From positions 496,001 through 560,000 of the forward strand of contig CADCXA010000062.1 in NCBI GenBank assembly GCA_902806565.1: 64,000 bases of DNA. Reading direction: 5' to 3'. This stretch comes from Hypoxylon rubiginosum. Lineage: Eukaryota > Ascomycota > Sordariomycetes > Xylariales > Hypoxylaceae. Positions 1-11,248 of the stretch are shown here, in pieces. The first letter of the stretch is position 1; each line of letters starts with the position of its first letter. The notes under the pieces were generated by a model. It worked only from the letters and a program-made list of their open reading frames with translations, was not told where the DNA came from and made no database searches. Both the position numbers and the translations under genes were made by a program.

Positions 1-1801
1 ACCGGATCAGAAGTCGGGAGCGCTTTCGACATGACTCTAAGGCTATGCTCGCAGAGGGCTACTTCCGCAACAATGTCAACGGCGGATTCTTCTATGTGCC
101 GTCCCCTTTGGGTGAGCGCCTCATGCTCCCGGTCCGCTATCTCGAAGATCTGAAGACGGCGCCTGTCGACAAGGTCGATTTCGTGGGGACCTTCATCGAG
201 ATGTTCGAGGGCAAATACACGACCTTTGGGAGCCGTAGCACGCTACACCCTCGGACGGTCAAGGCAGACTTGAACCAGCACCTACCGGATGTAATGATGA
301 GCGTGCAAGACGAGATTGTCGAATGCTTTGACGAGATCTTCCCCAAGTGCTCCGAAGAGGAGTGGACGGAGGTGCCTCTCGTAGACGTCATCACGCGCAT
401 CGTCGCGCGCGTCTCATCCCGCATGTTCGGCGGGCCCGAGCTCAGCCGCAACGCGTCCTGGGTAGCCGCGTCCATCGCGTTCGCCATCGACGGGTACATC
501 GGCGCGCAGAAGCTCAAGAGGTATCCCGAGTTCCTCAAGCGCCCCGCCGCGCGTCTGATCCCCGAGGTGCGCAACCTCGCCAACCACTACCGGGAGGCCG
601 AGAGGGCCGCGCTCCCCATGCTTGCGGAGCGGGCACGCACGGGCGAGCGCCCGAAGGACTTGCTCGCGTGGATGCAGGATGCCGCGGTGGACGAGGAGAC
701 GGACCCGCGATTCATAGCGGGTATTCTTCTCAAAATTTCATTCGCCGCGATCCATGTACGTAATGCCAGGATTTTCCTCCCCCTTTTTTGCCAGCTTCGG
801 GAGTGAAAGTTCCCTATGAAGAACGGTTATGACTCCTGAGATATGTTTAAAGCTTCAAATATCTTAAAGAAGTAAATCACTAACTCCTTCTGTTTTCAGA
901 CCACCGCAGCGGGAAACAGCCAGCTGATTTTCGATCTCTGTGCGCACCCCGACTTGATTCCCCTGGTCCGAGAGGAGTATGGCAGGGTCGCTGATGAAGA
1001 TGGGAAGATTGGCAAAAAGGGGTTCTTCCAGATGCATATTATGGATAGCATCATGAAAGAGAGCCAGCGATTCAATCCGCTTTTGTTAGGTAATAACTGT
1101 CTCGCTCTATACTTTCCTAAGAACTTCATCTGATTAAAACTGTCCAGTTACCTTTGAGCGCATCATTACCGAGGACTGGCGCCTCTCAGACGGGTTCGTG
1201 ATCCCAGCGCACACTACCATTGGCGTGCCCGCGCAGGCCATCGCCATGGACCCGAAGCTGTACCCCGAGCCCAAGACATTTGACGGTCTACGGTTCGCAA
1301 AACTGCGCCAATCCACGGATGATCCGGCTACGAAAGGCAAGGCCCAGTTCGTTGCGGTATGTATACATTCGAGTGTCGCCCCCCCCTTTTAGCTTTAATG
1401 TGCTACCTACCATGAATAAAAGGAGGGCCGTTTCTTTTAACAGCGCTCCCATGTGTAGACATAGTTGGAGAATTTCTGTCTCCTGAGCGGATCTAGAAAG
1501 GATATATGACTGACTCCCGCTATTCGCAGGCGAATCCGCAGAGCATGGCGTTTGGGTATGGGAGGCACGCCTGCCCCGGCCGCTTCTTTGCCGGTGACGA
1601 AATCAAGGCGATTACGATCGTAAGCATACCTGTCTCATCCCGATTGATCAATATTTGCTAATGTCTACGTAGTATCTGTTGAACAACTACGACATCAAGT
1701 TCGCGGAGGGTCAAACACGACCGAAGAGTGTCGAAGTCGAGACGCAGTTCCTGCCGGATCATGCTGTTACGATCCTGTGCAAGAAACGAAAGGCAGCCTG
1801 A
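1..1801 (+). CDS. Cytochrome P450 monooxygenase A (5' end outside window)
   Basis: Heme-thiolate monooxygenase, probably a tailoring enzyme anchored in the endoplasmic reticulum. Predicted exons: <1-755, 900-1089, 1148-1356, 1530-1619, 1673-1801; every junction keeps frame. About 456 residues are visible, already open at the first codon (frame starts at base 3), so the N-terminal membrane anchor and first residues lie left of the window. Visible motifs: the I-helix segment FAAIHTTAAG spans the first intron, the K-helix ExxR is ESQR in exon 2, and the heme-binding loop FGYGRHACPGRFFA is in exon 4 with its cysteine ligand. The FAAIHTT form of the I-helix is typical of the fungal P450 group that contains gibberellin-pathway (ent-kaurene oxidase type) and other diterpene or indole-diterpene oxidases; the substrate cannot be read from sequence. 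The gene ends with TGA at 1799-1801. It is well preserved and appears functional. Confidence 0.9.
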
Positions 1802-3144
1802 AAAACTCTTGCTATATCCACATGCCATGCAGTGACTAAGAGAATCAATTGCTTAGAAGCTAGGATGTACATCTGCCGTGACGGGACCCCTGAGATGTAT
1901 GTGATCCGCCGTAGGGGACATGTAAGGCTGTGCTCAGGGGCTGAAAGAAAAAAATGCACCTCGCAAGCAATTTCCTAGATATCTTCAGGGGTGCCCGTGT
2001 TAGGCCCGTTAGATGTAGGACAGTGTGATTAAGACCAGGCCTGATACCATAGTAAGCAAGTCTTAGCAAGACGGTCTACGGTTCCAATGTTGGAGAAAAA
2101 GAGGATAATCGTATTTCCGAAACATCGACACATCTCCTTCCACTCCGAGGTGCAGAAAATCCTTATTGTAACCTTAAGGGACCCATACCACACCATCCCT
2201 TCACTTATTCCCTTCATTATTCCCAGCGTTGCACATTTTCCCCATCTTCACGTTGCAATGCTTTCGTCCGGTACTGATAAGGTTGATCTGATGTAATCTG
2301 CCTAGCTGCATCGCGCCATCAACGTGGCCCACAGGTGAGATCGTCGTCCCACAACGTAAAGTACGAGCCAACGTAGGATCTGGTATGCATACTCGCGTAG
2401 GTAGGTTAATTCTTCAATGTGTTACGATCGCGGCTAGATCCGCCAGGTTTCCTTCTCGCGGGTGCAAAATGCAAAAGGCTGCCGTATCACACCACCATCC
2501 ACCATCGTAGCGGCACCTATAACATCCGCGCGCACGCAGGGATAACTTATTTCCTCGCTGGAGGTGCACATTCTATATGGAGGACTGAAGCTACGCCGCA
2601 AAGACCCTTGTTTGTCATACATTAAGTGTGGTGGTCAGGGTAGTATACACCCTCCCAAACGCTTGGGGCACGCGAACCCCGTTGGAGCGAAAATAAGAGT
2701 GCGGCAGCGATCTTTTGCAGATGTTGGAACCGTGTGGTTGCAATGCTTTCCGCAGTTGGTAGCCAGCGATAGCCTATTTGGTCTCTCGCTGCCCTACAAG
2801 TCCTATGGAGGATCACGTTATATCAACGACGCCGAATCCTTCTATGCCACCTAGATAATGCAGGAGAAGCCAACCACATCTATGGAGGATCTTTGGCCTA
2901 GCCCTCGGCGCGGCTATCCCTATTACCGCCCCCCCCCCCCCCCCCCCCCCTACCGTACGGTTTGGGAACGTTTCGCTCTTACCAGCATGCGACAATCGGC
3001 CTGTTTAACTAGCCTCGATTAATTGAAGTTAGATTCATCTTTTCACCATGCGTCAGCAACACACGCCTCGAAAGTCTTCATTCTGATTGTCTGTGAGATC
3101 CGTTTCTTCACCTAGGACTGTGAATAGCAAACATCATCGCCAAG
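1802..3144. other. Intergenic region, 1.3 kb, with a poly-C tract
   Basis: No reading frame here shows a recognisable protein motif or plausible splicing pattern. It should contain the terminator of P450 A and the promoter of the rhodopsin-like gene. The only striking feature is a run of 22 C residues at 2929-2950. Confidence 0.6.
2929..2950. repeat. Poly-C homopolymer, 22 nt
   Basis: Twenty-two consecutive C residues about 195 bp upstream of the rhodopsin-like start codon. A very similar run of 21 C occurs at 61150-61170. Confidence 0.95.
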
Positions 3145-4477
3145 ATGTCGTTGCCATCGCCCGAGCAGGTAAAAGCCGACATCCAAAGAATAAGGACACA
3201 GAGAAGAACTAACGGGATTAGATTGCCTACATGGTGGCGCATGCTGACGACGATGCACGGCCTAACATCATCGCTTGCGTGGCCATCTCCGCGTTTTTAG
3301 CGACCGTATTCGTAGGAACGAGGCTCTACGCTCGCTGGTTACACGGAAACACGTTGCTGCTGGCCGACTATTTGATTATTTTCGCCTTGGTATGCTTGTC
3401 TACCGAGACTATCGTATATCCTTGCGATGGCACTGACGAGATCACTGGATGTAGTGTCTCTATATCCCATTCTGCGTCACGCTGGGATTATGCACGGAAA
3501 GCGGCTTGGGGAAGCATGTCATATTTGCGACGAACGCGCGACTCTTACAGATCGTACGCCTCTTAAGCCTCCCCCCTTTCCCCCTTTCGTTCGTGGACTG
3601 ACCTCTCTCCAAGTACTTCATCTCCTCCGAGATCATATACTCCGTCATAATCGTTACCATTAAATGGAGTATCCTCGCCTTCTACCAACGCATCTTCCCA
3701 CAGCACTGGTTCCGCTGGGCGCTTGTAGGGGTGGCTCTTTTCATGGGCGCCTGGATGTTCACGACCGTCTTCGCCATCAGCTTCCAGTGCATACCCATCG
3801 AGTATAACTGGGATATGACGATTGACGGGGGTCGCTGCATCAACATTGGCCAGTTGGCGCTCGTGACCAGTGTCTTGAATGTCATTACCGATGTTGCGAT
3901 TTTGGTCTTACCCCTGCCGCTGGTGTGGAAGCTCAACGTGACACGCCAGAGGCGGTGGGGTTTGATCATCTTATTTGCGCTAGGCGGCGGCGCGTGTGTA
4001 GTAGGAATAACTAGGGCCGGTTATATTGGCGACCTGAATGCTACGGTTGACCCTACATGTAAGTTCCCGCCCGCCGAAAACATTCCTGCCTTGCCCACTA
4101 ACATTTAAATAGGGGATAACGTCCCTGCAGCGTACCTGTCCGCCATCGAGGTCCTTGCAGGCTTCCTTGTCGCGTGTATTCCATCGTATCCGGTTCTCTT
4201 CCGTCGTATCAAGAGCAAGACCCAGGCCTCCTCCAAACAGTCCAATCCCAGCAGCGGACCGACTCCTGGCGGTTCAGGACGAAGTGCGGACTCCCGCCGG
4301 CTTCGGCCTGTTATGTCGTGGAACAGAATCACCAATACGGACGACATCGAGCTGTGCACCCAGGTACCGACGAATCACCACTGGGAGACATTGCCTGAGG
4401 AAAAAGACAGTTACTACAGAGATGGCGATCAGGCGAGCACGAAGGAACTGACTAAGGGGGCGGGAGTAGCCCTCTAA
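3145..4477 (+). CDS. Fungal rhodopsin-domain (Pth11-like) seven-helix membrane protein
   Basis: Integral membrane protein of the fungal rhodopsin-like family often annotated as Pth11-like receptor; members are frequent in or beside secondary-metabolism clusters, with mostly unknown ligands. Predicted exons: 3145-3168, 3222-3389, 3455-3553, 3614-4058, 4113-4477, giving 366 residues. Hydrophobic helices appear in order: one near residue 25 (IIACVAISAFLATVFVG), LLLADYLIIFAL, the next starting LYIPFCVTLGL, IIYSVIIVTIKWSILAFY, a helix at WALVGVALFMGAWMF, one starting LALVTSVLNVITDVAILVLP, one at WGLIILFALGGGACVVGI, and a last one around YLSAIEVLAGFLVACIPSYP. The family hallmarks W-ILAFYQRIFP, FQCIPIEYNWD and the Cys after GGR in the extracellular loop are present. 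The C-terminal 90 residues are polar and probably cytosolic. The first exon codes only eight residues; this start was chosen because it is the only ATG that splices in frame. A sensor role is inferred from family only. Confidence 0.85.
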
Positions 4478-4609
4478 AGGGGACAAAAGTTATATGTCGG
4501 AGCTAGGATTGTATGATATTGTCGTTTCTACAACTTTGTATATTCTATGATGTACATTCTTAAGGACCTTTTAGTATTTAAGTAACTATATCTATGTACT
4601 ATACATCAT

Positions 4610-6718
4610 TCAAGGCGTGGGTGCGTCTCGGGCGCGGACCCGAACGGGTGCCTTCCACCACATGACCCAGTGCCTTGATTGGCTTTCCCAATCGAGATCC
4701 CGATCTACAAGCTCCATATCATATAGAAAGAACAGCTTCGTGAGGACGAGTGACATCTCGACGAAGGCAAAACTGGGGTATCCGTCAGCAAGATTTACAC
4801 GAATGAACATATTACACGAGACTCTCCTTACCTTCGCCCAATACAAGCTCTATAGCCAAGTGAAAAGGGTTGGCTTGCTTCCTTTATGTCCTTGCACTGA
4901 GGATCAACCCATCTCTCAGGTTTAAAGACATCTGGATCTGCGAAGTAGCGTTCGTCATGCGAAACAGACCATGTGCTGGTATATACCTCCGCCTGTTCGC
5001 ATTTCGTCAGAGCGGAGATCTCGTATAATCGTTTAATAATGAGAACTTACTCCAGCAGGTACCCAATGCCCATCGACAATTCCGCCAGGAGAGATGCGCG
5101 GAAAGCCATGCGCGCCGGAAGGATGAATCCGCAATGCTTCGTTAATGACGGCTTGGAGATAAGACAACTGAAGAGCGGAGATCGAGTCAATCTCATCGTA
5201 GGATTTATAGCGGCTACGTATCTCATTCGTCAATTTAGAGACCACTTTGGGCGAGCGTAGCACGTAATAGAGCGCCGCAGCCAAAGTCGTCGCTGTGGTT
5301 TCGCCGCCAGCGATACTGCACAGAAAGTTCAGTTATAGGAGAAAGGTGTGAAACGACTCAAAGGCATTGAAAAATAGGGGGAATAAGACAGACATACATA
5401 AGTGTGCTCGCATGCGCTGTCATTTCCTCCAATCCAACCTCGCCTCTTTTAACCTTCGCAACAATATTTGTGAAGAAATCCTGACGTGATGATTTACTTT
5501 CAAGTCGCCTGTATCTCGATCAATATCTCAGCAAGGGCTTGTGTAGGCTATGCCTGACGAACCTCTGTACCTTATCCCGGCTATACTGCTGATGGGTTGC
5601 TTTCACTTTCATCGCAAGCGACGGAAGCAGCCACTTACCAAGCATAGCCAATAAGCGGAACCGTCGCAAGTTGTCCACCAGAACAATTTCACGCAGATGT
5701 TTAAGAATGAGGTCAATCCAGAAGTGGTGTTTCTCTGCACGCCAGTCTTTCAGTCAGCTACTTGCTGGCACCCAAACTGAAAGGGTACGGCGGGAGAACT
5801 CAGGGGGAACTCACCCTCAGCAACACATCCGAAACTCTCTCCAAATGCCATCTCGCCCAGGAGATCAAAAGCACTCATCTCGAACCATTCGACCATATTG
5901 ATGCCGTCCTTGCTTTTCCGGCTCAGTGGGCCGACCTTAGCGACGAATGCGTCTGAGCATCTTTGTATGATGCTCTCCTGGGCCGCGAGACTGCGCGGAG
6001 AAAATGCCGCTAGGAGATTCTTCTTTTTGGAGGCATGTACCTACACTTACACGTCAATTACACTTCCCGTCGAGCTTAAGGAGATGGAGGAGATAAATGC
6101 ATGCGGGGGGAACTGGACGATATAGGGGCTACCTTCGGATCTCTCTCACTGCCAATGCACCCTGTCTTGAAGCCTGACCCAAACACATCATAAAAGTCGC
6201 TTTTGATATAGTGTGGCTGTCCCGCAGGCGGAAAGCCGTAGATATCACGGTAAGACTGACCCGAGGCGAAGCTCAACTCGTTGGGAGAGACGCGGAAAAC
6301 ATCCCCTATAATGGAATGTCAGTGGTTCGGCAGACGAAAAGGGGCTCAGGGGTAAAGCACCATATTTCTGATGTTCAGCTTGAAATATTCGGTGCTGTCG
6401 ACCGCTCATCGTATTCTTGAACCGCCATAGCTGGTAATGATGCAATTAGTCAGGCCATTGTGCACATTTCGTCGACGTTGGGTCTCGCTTAAGGCTGGTT
6501 ATCTCACTAGTGTAGCGCGCGCTAGCAACGGTCCGGGAAACTTGGCAAGAGGATGCAAATAGAGGTTGTAGATGATGTTGCCCAGACAGTAGCCAAAGAC
6601 CTTAAAATAGCTGTATTAGATACGCGGTTCATTTGGATATGGACAACAGCTATCTCACTAGAATTCCCGTAACTTGGACCCAATGGGCCTTCAAAATCGC
6701 AATCAAGCCTTCTTCCAT
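4610..6718 (-). CDS. Cytochrome P450 monooxygenase B (isotrichodermin C-15 hydroxylase-like)
   Basis: Ten predicted exons (transcript order): 6718-6659, 6600-6508, 6430-6361, 6305-6133, 6040-5815, 5746-5563, 5508-5398, 5315-5051, 4986-4832, 4772-4610; all phases agree and give 499 residues, a normal P450 length. N-terminal membrane helix around VTGILVFGYCLGNIIYNLY is followed by the proline-rich hinge KFPGP. Further landmarks: SPNELSFASGQSYRDIYGF typical of CYP65-like enzymes, I-helix AGGETTATT, K-helix EALR, PERW region FKPERW, and heme loop FSLGYRACIGR. The CYP65 group includes trichothecene isotrichodermin C-15 hydroxylase, but many members act on other terpenes or polyketides. The exon 6 donor (GTTCGT after 5563) is unusual and is the least certain junction; it was picked because it alone preserves frame into RLESKSSRQDFF. 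The gene is divergent from the FAD oxidase at 7708, sharing a 989 bp intergenic region. Confidence 0.88.
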
Positions 6719-7707
6719 AGCTGTCAACTGTCTACTACAAATGAGCAGACTTCTCATGAGTTTTCAGATATAACAGACAATTACATTTGTATACCTCAGA
6801 CGAATCTCATCTAGCGCAGTGGTCTATCCGACACGAGTTGAGATACGAAGTTCTTGATGAAACCCTGTCAAGGGACGTTACAATGACTTGATACCTTCAC
6901 CCCCGTGCGGAGTGGTTACCAACCCGAAGAACGGGTAGGATTATCGTGCATTAATACCCCACTGCAACCCTCCATTACCGTGCTTATTATTAAACATGTG
7001 CCTGGTCTAGATGATGTGTACCAATGCATGTAGCGGACTTTGGTGTGTAGCCAATTACTACCTAGCCCAGTCAGGTAGGTATGAATACATCTGCCTTTAT
7101 ATACTGCTTAGCATGCCGAGATATAGTATGATCAGGAGGATTCGGACGTCGTGTTGATATTGATTATCACATATCACACACGCTGTTTATACGCCGCACG
7201 TATGCGTCGAGATAAATCGCTAGTTTTGGGGGCCAAGAGTAGTGCCGTCGTAGTCGGTAAAAAGGAATCCTCGCAAGTGGGACCAATCACGTATCACGAC
7301 CCCTGAAGTTATTCCCAGGGACAGGGGAAAGTGCCGACAATCAGCACCCAATCTCGCCGTGACGGTGAATTCTGCATCGCGGGTGACTTCCTCTTTGAGG
7401 GTAACATCACCTAAGACTCGGAGGCTTGTTTCAGCCCTGAAAGCACTATACGCGGTCATCAACCAAAAGATATGGTGTGTTGAGCATACTAAGAGGGTCC
7501 AACTGCTTCTGTGAGCCCGAGGCGGTGCATCGAACGAAGCCGGCGGCAATGTTGGAACTACTCAGGGGCTAGATAGCGCCAGGGGAGATACGGTTAAGCC
7601 ACAATGTACTCGCCGCCAGTGAAATACCACCATATACATATAAAGTGATGACGCACTCTAGGATATCCGGTGCGATGATCTAGGCCTAGGCCATCGTCTA
7701 CGAAAAC
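6719..7707. promoter_or_regulatory. Divergent promoter region, 989 bp
   Basis: Lies between two genes transcribed outwards (P450 B on minus, FAD oxidase on plus), so it must hold both promoters. No coding potential is seen. An AGGTAGGTA-type motif of the sort recurring across this window is near 7074. Confidence 0.55.
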
Positions 7708-9428
7708 ATGCTTGCTAATCTGCTCTCTCGAGTGCTGTTCCTGCAGCTCGGGCTCTTGGCCCTGGGAGCTATGGCTCTCCTATCGCCACCCGAGCTCACC
7801 GAAGAAAAAAGGCGTGAACTTGGACATCCGCGAGAGCGAGCGGCGGGAGCATGCACTGCGCTGGCTGCCGCGCTGCCCGGACATGTATTCTGGCCCGCTA
7901 GTGCGCAGTACCTCAACCAGTCCCAGGGTGCGTAAACCAAGTTGCATACCCCCTCCTACACGAGAGACCCGGCCTCAGCTAAGAGTCCTGCTACAGATGT
8001 CTGGTCCCAGACTTGCGTCATGACGCCGCTGTGCGTATTCGAGCCATCTACCGTGGCCGCGCTCTCGCAGGGGCTCAAGCTCATCCGCTCCGCGCGGTCG
8101 CAGTTCGCCTTCCGCTCCGGCGGGCACATGCCGGTGCCGGGCGCGCAGTCCCTGAACGACGGCGTCATGATCTCCGCCAGCCTGTTCAACGCCAACAGCC
8201 TCTCGGCGGACCGCTCGGTCGCGAGCGTCGGCCCGGGCCAGACGTGGATGGACGTGTACGAGTGGCTCGCGCCGCACGGCCTCGCCGTCAACGGCGGGCG
8301 CTTCCCCTCGGTCGGCGTCGGCGGCCTGCTGGTCGGCGGCGGCATGGGCTACTTCTCCGGCAGCCAGGGCTGGGCCGCCGACAACGTCGTCGGCTGGCAG
8401 GTGGTGCTCTGGAACGGCACCGTGCTCGAGGTCGCCGCCGACGCGCGGGACCCGCATGCCGACCTCGCGTGGGCGCTCAAGGGCGGGTCGAACCTGTTCG
8501 GCCTCGTCACGCGCTTCGACCTGCGCACGTTCCCCGTCACGAGCGCCTTCGGCGGGCTGACGATCTGGTCGGGCGAGGCCGGCCCCGACGTCCTCGGCTC
8601 CCTGGCGAGCTACATGGCGCCCGGCGGGGGCGTGGAGGACCCCGACGTGCACATCGACGTGTTCGCCGGGCTCAGCATCGCCAACGGCACGCCGACGCTG
8701 TCGTACTACAACATCGCGCTGTACCCGGGGACCGACGCGGGGCCGGCGGCCCTGGAGAACTTCACCGCCATCTCGGCGGACATGACGGTCGCCAACGGCG
8801 CCGCCGTGCAGGAGAGCTGGACGGCGATCCCGCGGCAGCTGGACTCGTTCTCGACGCGGGCGCTGCGGAACCTGTTCTACGCGGTCAGCTTCGAGGCGAC
8901 GGCGGAGAGCATCGCGCTGTACAACAGGACGGTCGTCGACAACGCCGTGGCCATGCTGAGCGGGGTGCAGGGGCTGAACACGTACGCGGTCTACCAGCCG
9001 ATGTCGAAGAAGTACCTCCAGGCGTCCAAGAACAAAGGCGGCAATGTGCTGGGCCTGGATCCCGACGTCGACGGGACGTTTGTTGGTGAGTTTTTCTACC
9101 TTCTCGCATAAAACGCGGTATTCACATTGTTGGGGCGATATTCTAACGTAGTACAGCGGGCATCATCCTCAGCATGTGGGAGAACGCCGAGGACGATGCT
9201 GCCGTGCTCGAGTTTTCCCAGGTCTCGGCGCAGCAGGTCCGCGAGCAGACGGAGGCGCTCGGCTTGTACAACAAGTTCATCTATCTTGGCGACTCCGCGC
9301 AGGGCCAATTGCCGTTTGGAAGCTATGCGAACGGGAAGAACTTGCCGAAACTAAAAGCGATTCGCAATAGATATGACCCTAACAACTTCTTGGAGCGCTA
9401 CCTCCATAGAGGGTTCCCGTTGGCCTAA
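7708..9428 (+). CDS. Secreted FAD-linked (BBE-like, PCMH-type) oxidoreductase 1
   Basis: Flavin-dependent oxidase of the berberine-bridge/6-hydroxynicotine oxidase family; such enzymes oxidise alcohols or amines or form rings in fungal natural-product pathways. Predicted exons 7708-7927, 7997-9085, 9157-9428, giving 526 residues. A signal peptide is visible (ANLLSRVLFLQLGLLALGAMA), so the enzyme is probably secreted or in the endomembrane lumen. The FAD-binding PCMH domain contains the histidine of RSGGH that normally carries covalent FAD, then VGVGGLLVGGGMGY and the nucleotide-contacting GWAADNVVG. The second covalent anchor of bicovalent relatives (Cys in a WCP-type motif) is replaced here by GRFPSVG, so monocovalent FAD is expected. 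The BBE C-terminal motif RYDPNNFLERY is present near the end. Exon 2 is GC-rich with strong codon bias, which produces long shadow frames on both strands. Confidence 0.9.
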
Positions 9429-9655
9429 GGAGGTCTTGAGATGTTAGGATAAGGAAATCGCTATGTACATATAACAAAGTAGAATAGAAAAAATCTCATA
9501 ACAGCATCACTATGGTCTCATGAAGATCGTCGGTGGATTGAATATAACGCATGTCGCTAACTATTATCTTGACTGTAGTTACAAGGCAATTAAAGTATAC
9601 AATCTGAAAACCGAGTCCAAGTTATCCAATACATTTTCTATTCCGTCTTCCTCCA

Positions 9656-10675
9656 CTACGCCAACCAAGGCTTAAGCTCCTCCTCCGTCCAGTCCCACAG
9701 CTTTTCCGCCAGTTTCTGATCAAGACACCAATGCGTGTACCCCGTAGTTAGCTTGCCGACCGGCTCGTAAAACTCCCCTTGCTTCGCCTTGTCCTTGGGC
9801 ACGCCGACAGCCCAGACCTGATTTAAGTGGCCTTGGTCCTCGTCGAGGAACCTGTTGATATTCCCTAGATACACGATCATCTTGTCCAAGAACCCGAGGC
9901 CCGACACCAGTCCCGTGTTGCTCGGGCCCGGGTCGATTATCAGCGTGAGGATCTCGGGGTGCCGGCGAGCGAGCTCGCGGCCGTATATCAGGTTGGCAAG
10001 CTTGCTCTGGGCGTAGCGTTGCCATTTGCCGAGCATCCAGTACGCCTGGGTCGTCTTGAGATCGTCGAAGACAATCCCGTGCTTTCGCGGGGCTAGGACA
10101 AGGGCTAGACTGGAGATGGGGAGGATGCGCGCCTCGCCGTGTTCCTTGACCGTCTTCTGCAGCAGGCCGAGCAGCTTGCGGATGAGAAGGGCGTGCGCGA
10201 CGTGGTTGATACCGAAATGCAGCTCATATCCGTCCTTGGTAAGGCCGGGTGGGAGCGCCATGATGCCGGCGTTGGCCATGAGCACATCGAGGCGGGATTC
10301 CTTGGCTAGGATGACATCTGCGGCTTCCTTGACGGTCGCGAGATTGGCGTGGTCGCAGCGTAGCCAGACTATTTCGGTCGTCGCACCGCTAGACTTGATG
10401 TCCGCGATAACGCGCTGCGCCGAGGACTCGTTACGCCCTGTAATGTAGATCTTGGCGGGGTTTCGGCTCGCTAGCATCGAAGCCGCAGCGGCACCGAGTC
10501 CATTTGTGCCTAGAATACAAGAAACATAAGCATCCTGCTATAACACATACCATAACGCATAATACGGACGAGTATGACAAAAGAAAAAAACGTAATACTT
10601 ACCACCAGTGATCAGGATGACTTTGCCTGTGAGCTCAGGCACATCCCGCTTGAGGTCGAAGTCCAACTTGACCAT
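9656..10675 (-). CDS. Short-chain dehydrogenase/reductase 1
   Basis: NAD(P)-dependent SDR of the retinol-dehydrogenase/WW-oxidoreductase-like type, likely interconverting an alcohol and a ketone. Two exons, 10675-10603 and 10509-9656, encode 308 residues. The Rossmann cofactor motif TGGTNGLG is split by the intron; the downstream structural motif ANAGIM (the NAG element) and catalytic YAQSK (Tyr-xxx-Lys) are intact, with Ser of SSLAL upstream as third catalytic residue. There is no signal peptide or membrane helix, so it is probably cytosolic. It is divergent from the Zn2Cys6 regulator at 11249 and converges on the FAD oxidase, whose stop is 227 bp away. It has no frame breaks. Confidence 0.9.
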
Positions 10676-11248
10676 GTTAGGCCTTAGATTCAGGGATCTT
10701 GGGCTAATTCGGTTACGGAGGGAAGAGATAGGAACTAGGAACTAGAGCTACGACGTCTCTTTAGTCTGCTATGTGGAGCAAGCGGATTATACCAAGCTAT
10801 GAAAGAAAACGAAAAGCGATAACGACGGCTTTTGTTTGAATCGACGATCAACTTAGCTGATGGCGAGCTCTGTCGAGATGTGACGTTGGGGTCCGTTGGG
10901 CCAAGGTAGGACTACTGACTGCTGTGCCGCAAAGCGATAAGCCTATTTACGCAGTCTGGATTGGCCGGCATTGGCCAAGCTGCCCACTCAGGCGTCTTCG
11001 TATAGGTACATGGATCCGGTCCGACTGGTCCTATAATACCTTCCAATACCTTTTGCAATACCCCTGATCTGTATATTAAACGACCAGTAAAGGAACATGT
11101 AACCCAAGCATTCGCCCTTGGAGTCATTGATCCTACAAGGAGTTACGGGGAGTCAAGGCCATATATTCGGCATGCGCAAAACTGGAAATGGCCGCGGGTG
11201 CGTCAAAGTACCAAACCGATTGACCTGTGTCGTAACAGAAATCGAACC
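10676..11248. promoter_or_regulatory. Divergent promoter region between SDR 1 and Zn2Cys6 regulator
   Basis: 573 bp between two outward-transcribed genes. It must contain both promoters, making it the natural place for autoregulation by the regulator. I did not find a clear AflR-type TCG-N5-CGA site by eye. Confidence 0.5.

Noticed and set aside
8013..9089. Long open frames in other frames and on the opposite strand of FAD oxidase 1
   Set aside because: GC-rich third positions of the true gene suppress stops in shadow frames; the translations are low-complexity Arg/Ala/Gly.
11198..11248. Upstream extension of the Zn2Cys6 regulator
   Set aside because: The open frame starts at GTG; the first ATG in frame is 11249, which is normal for a nuclear fungal gene.
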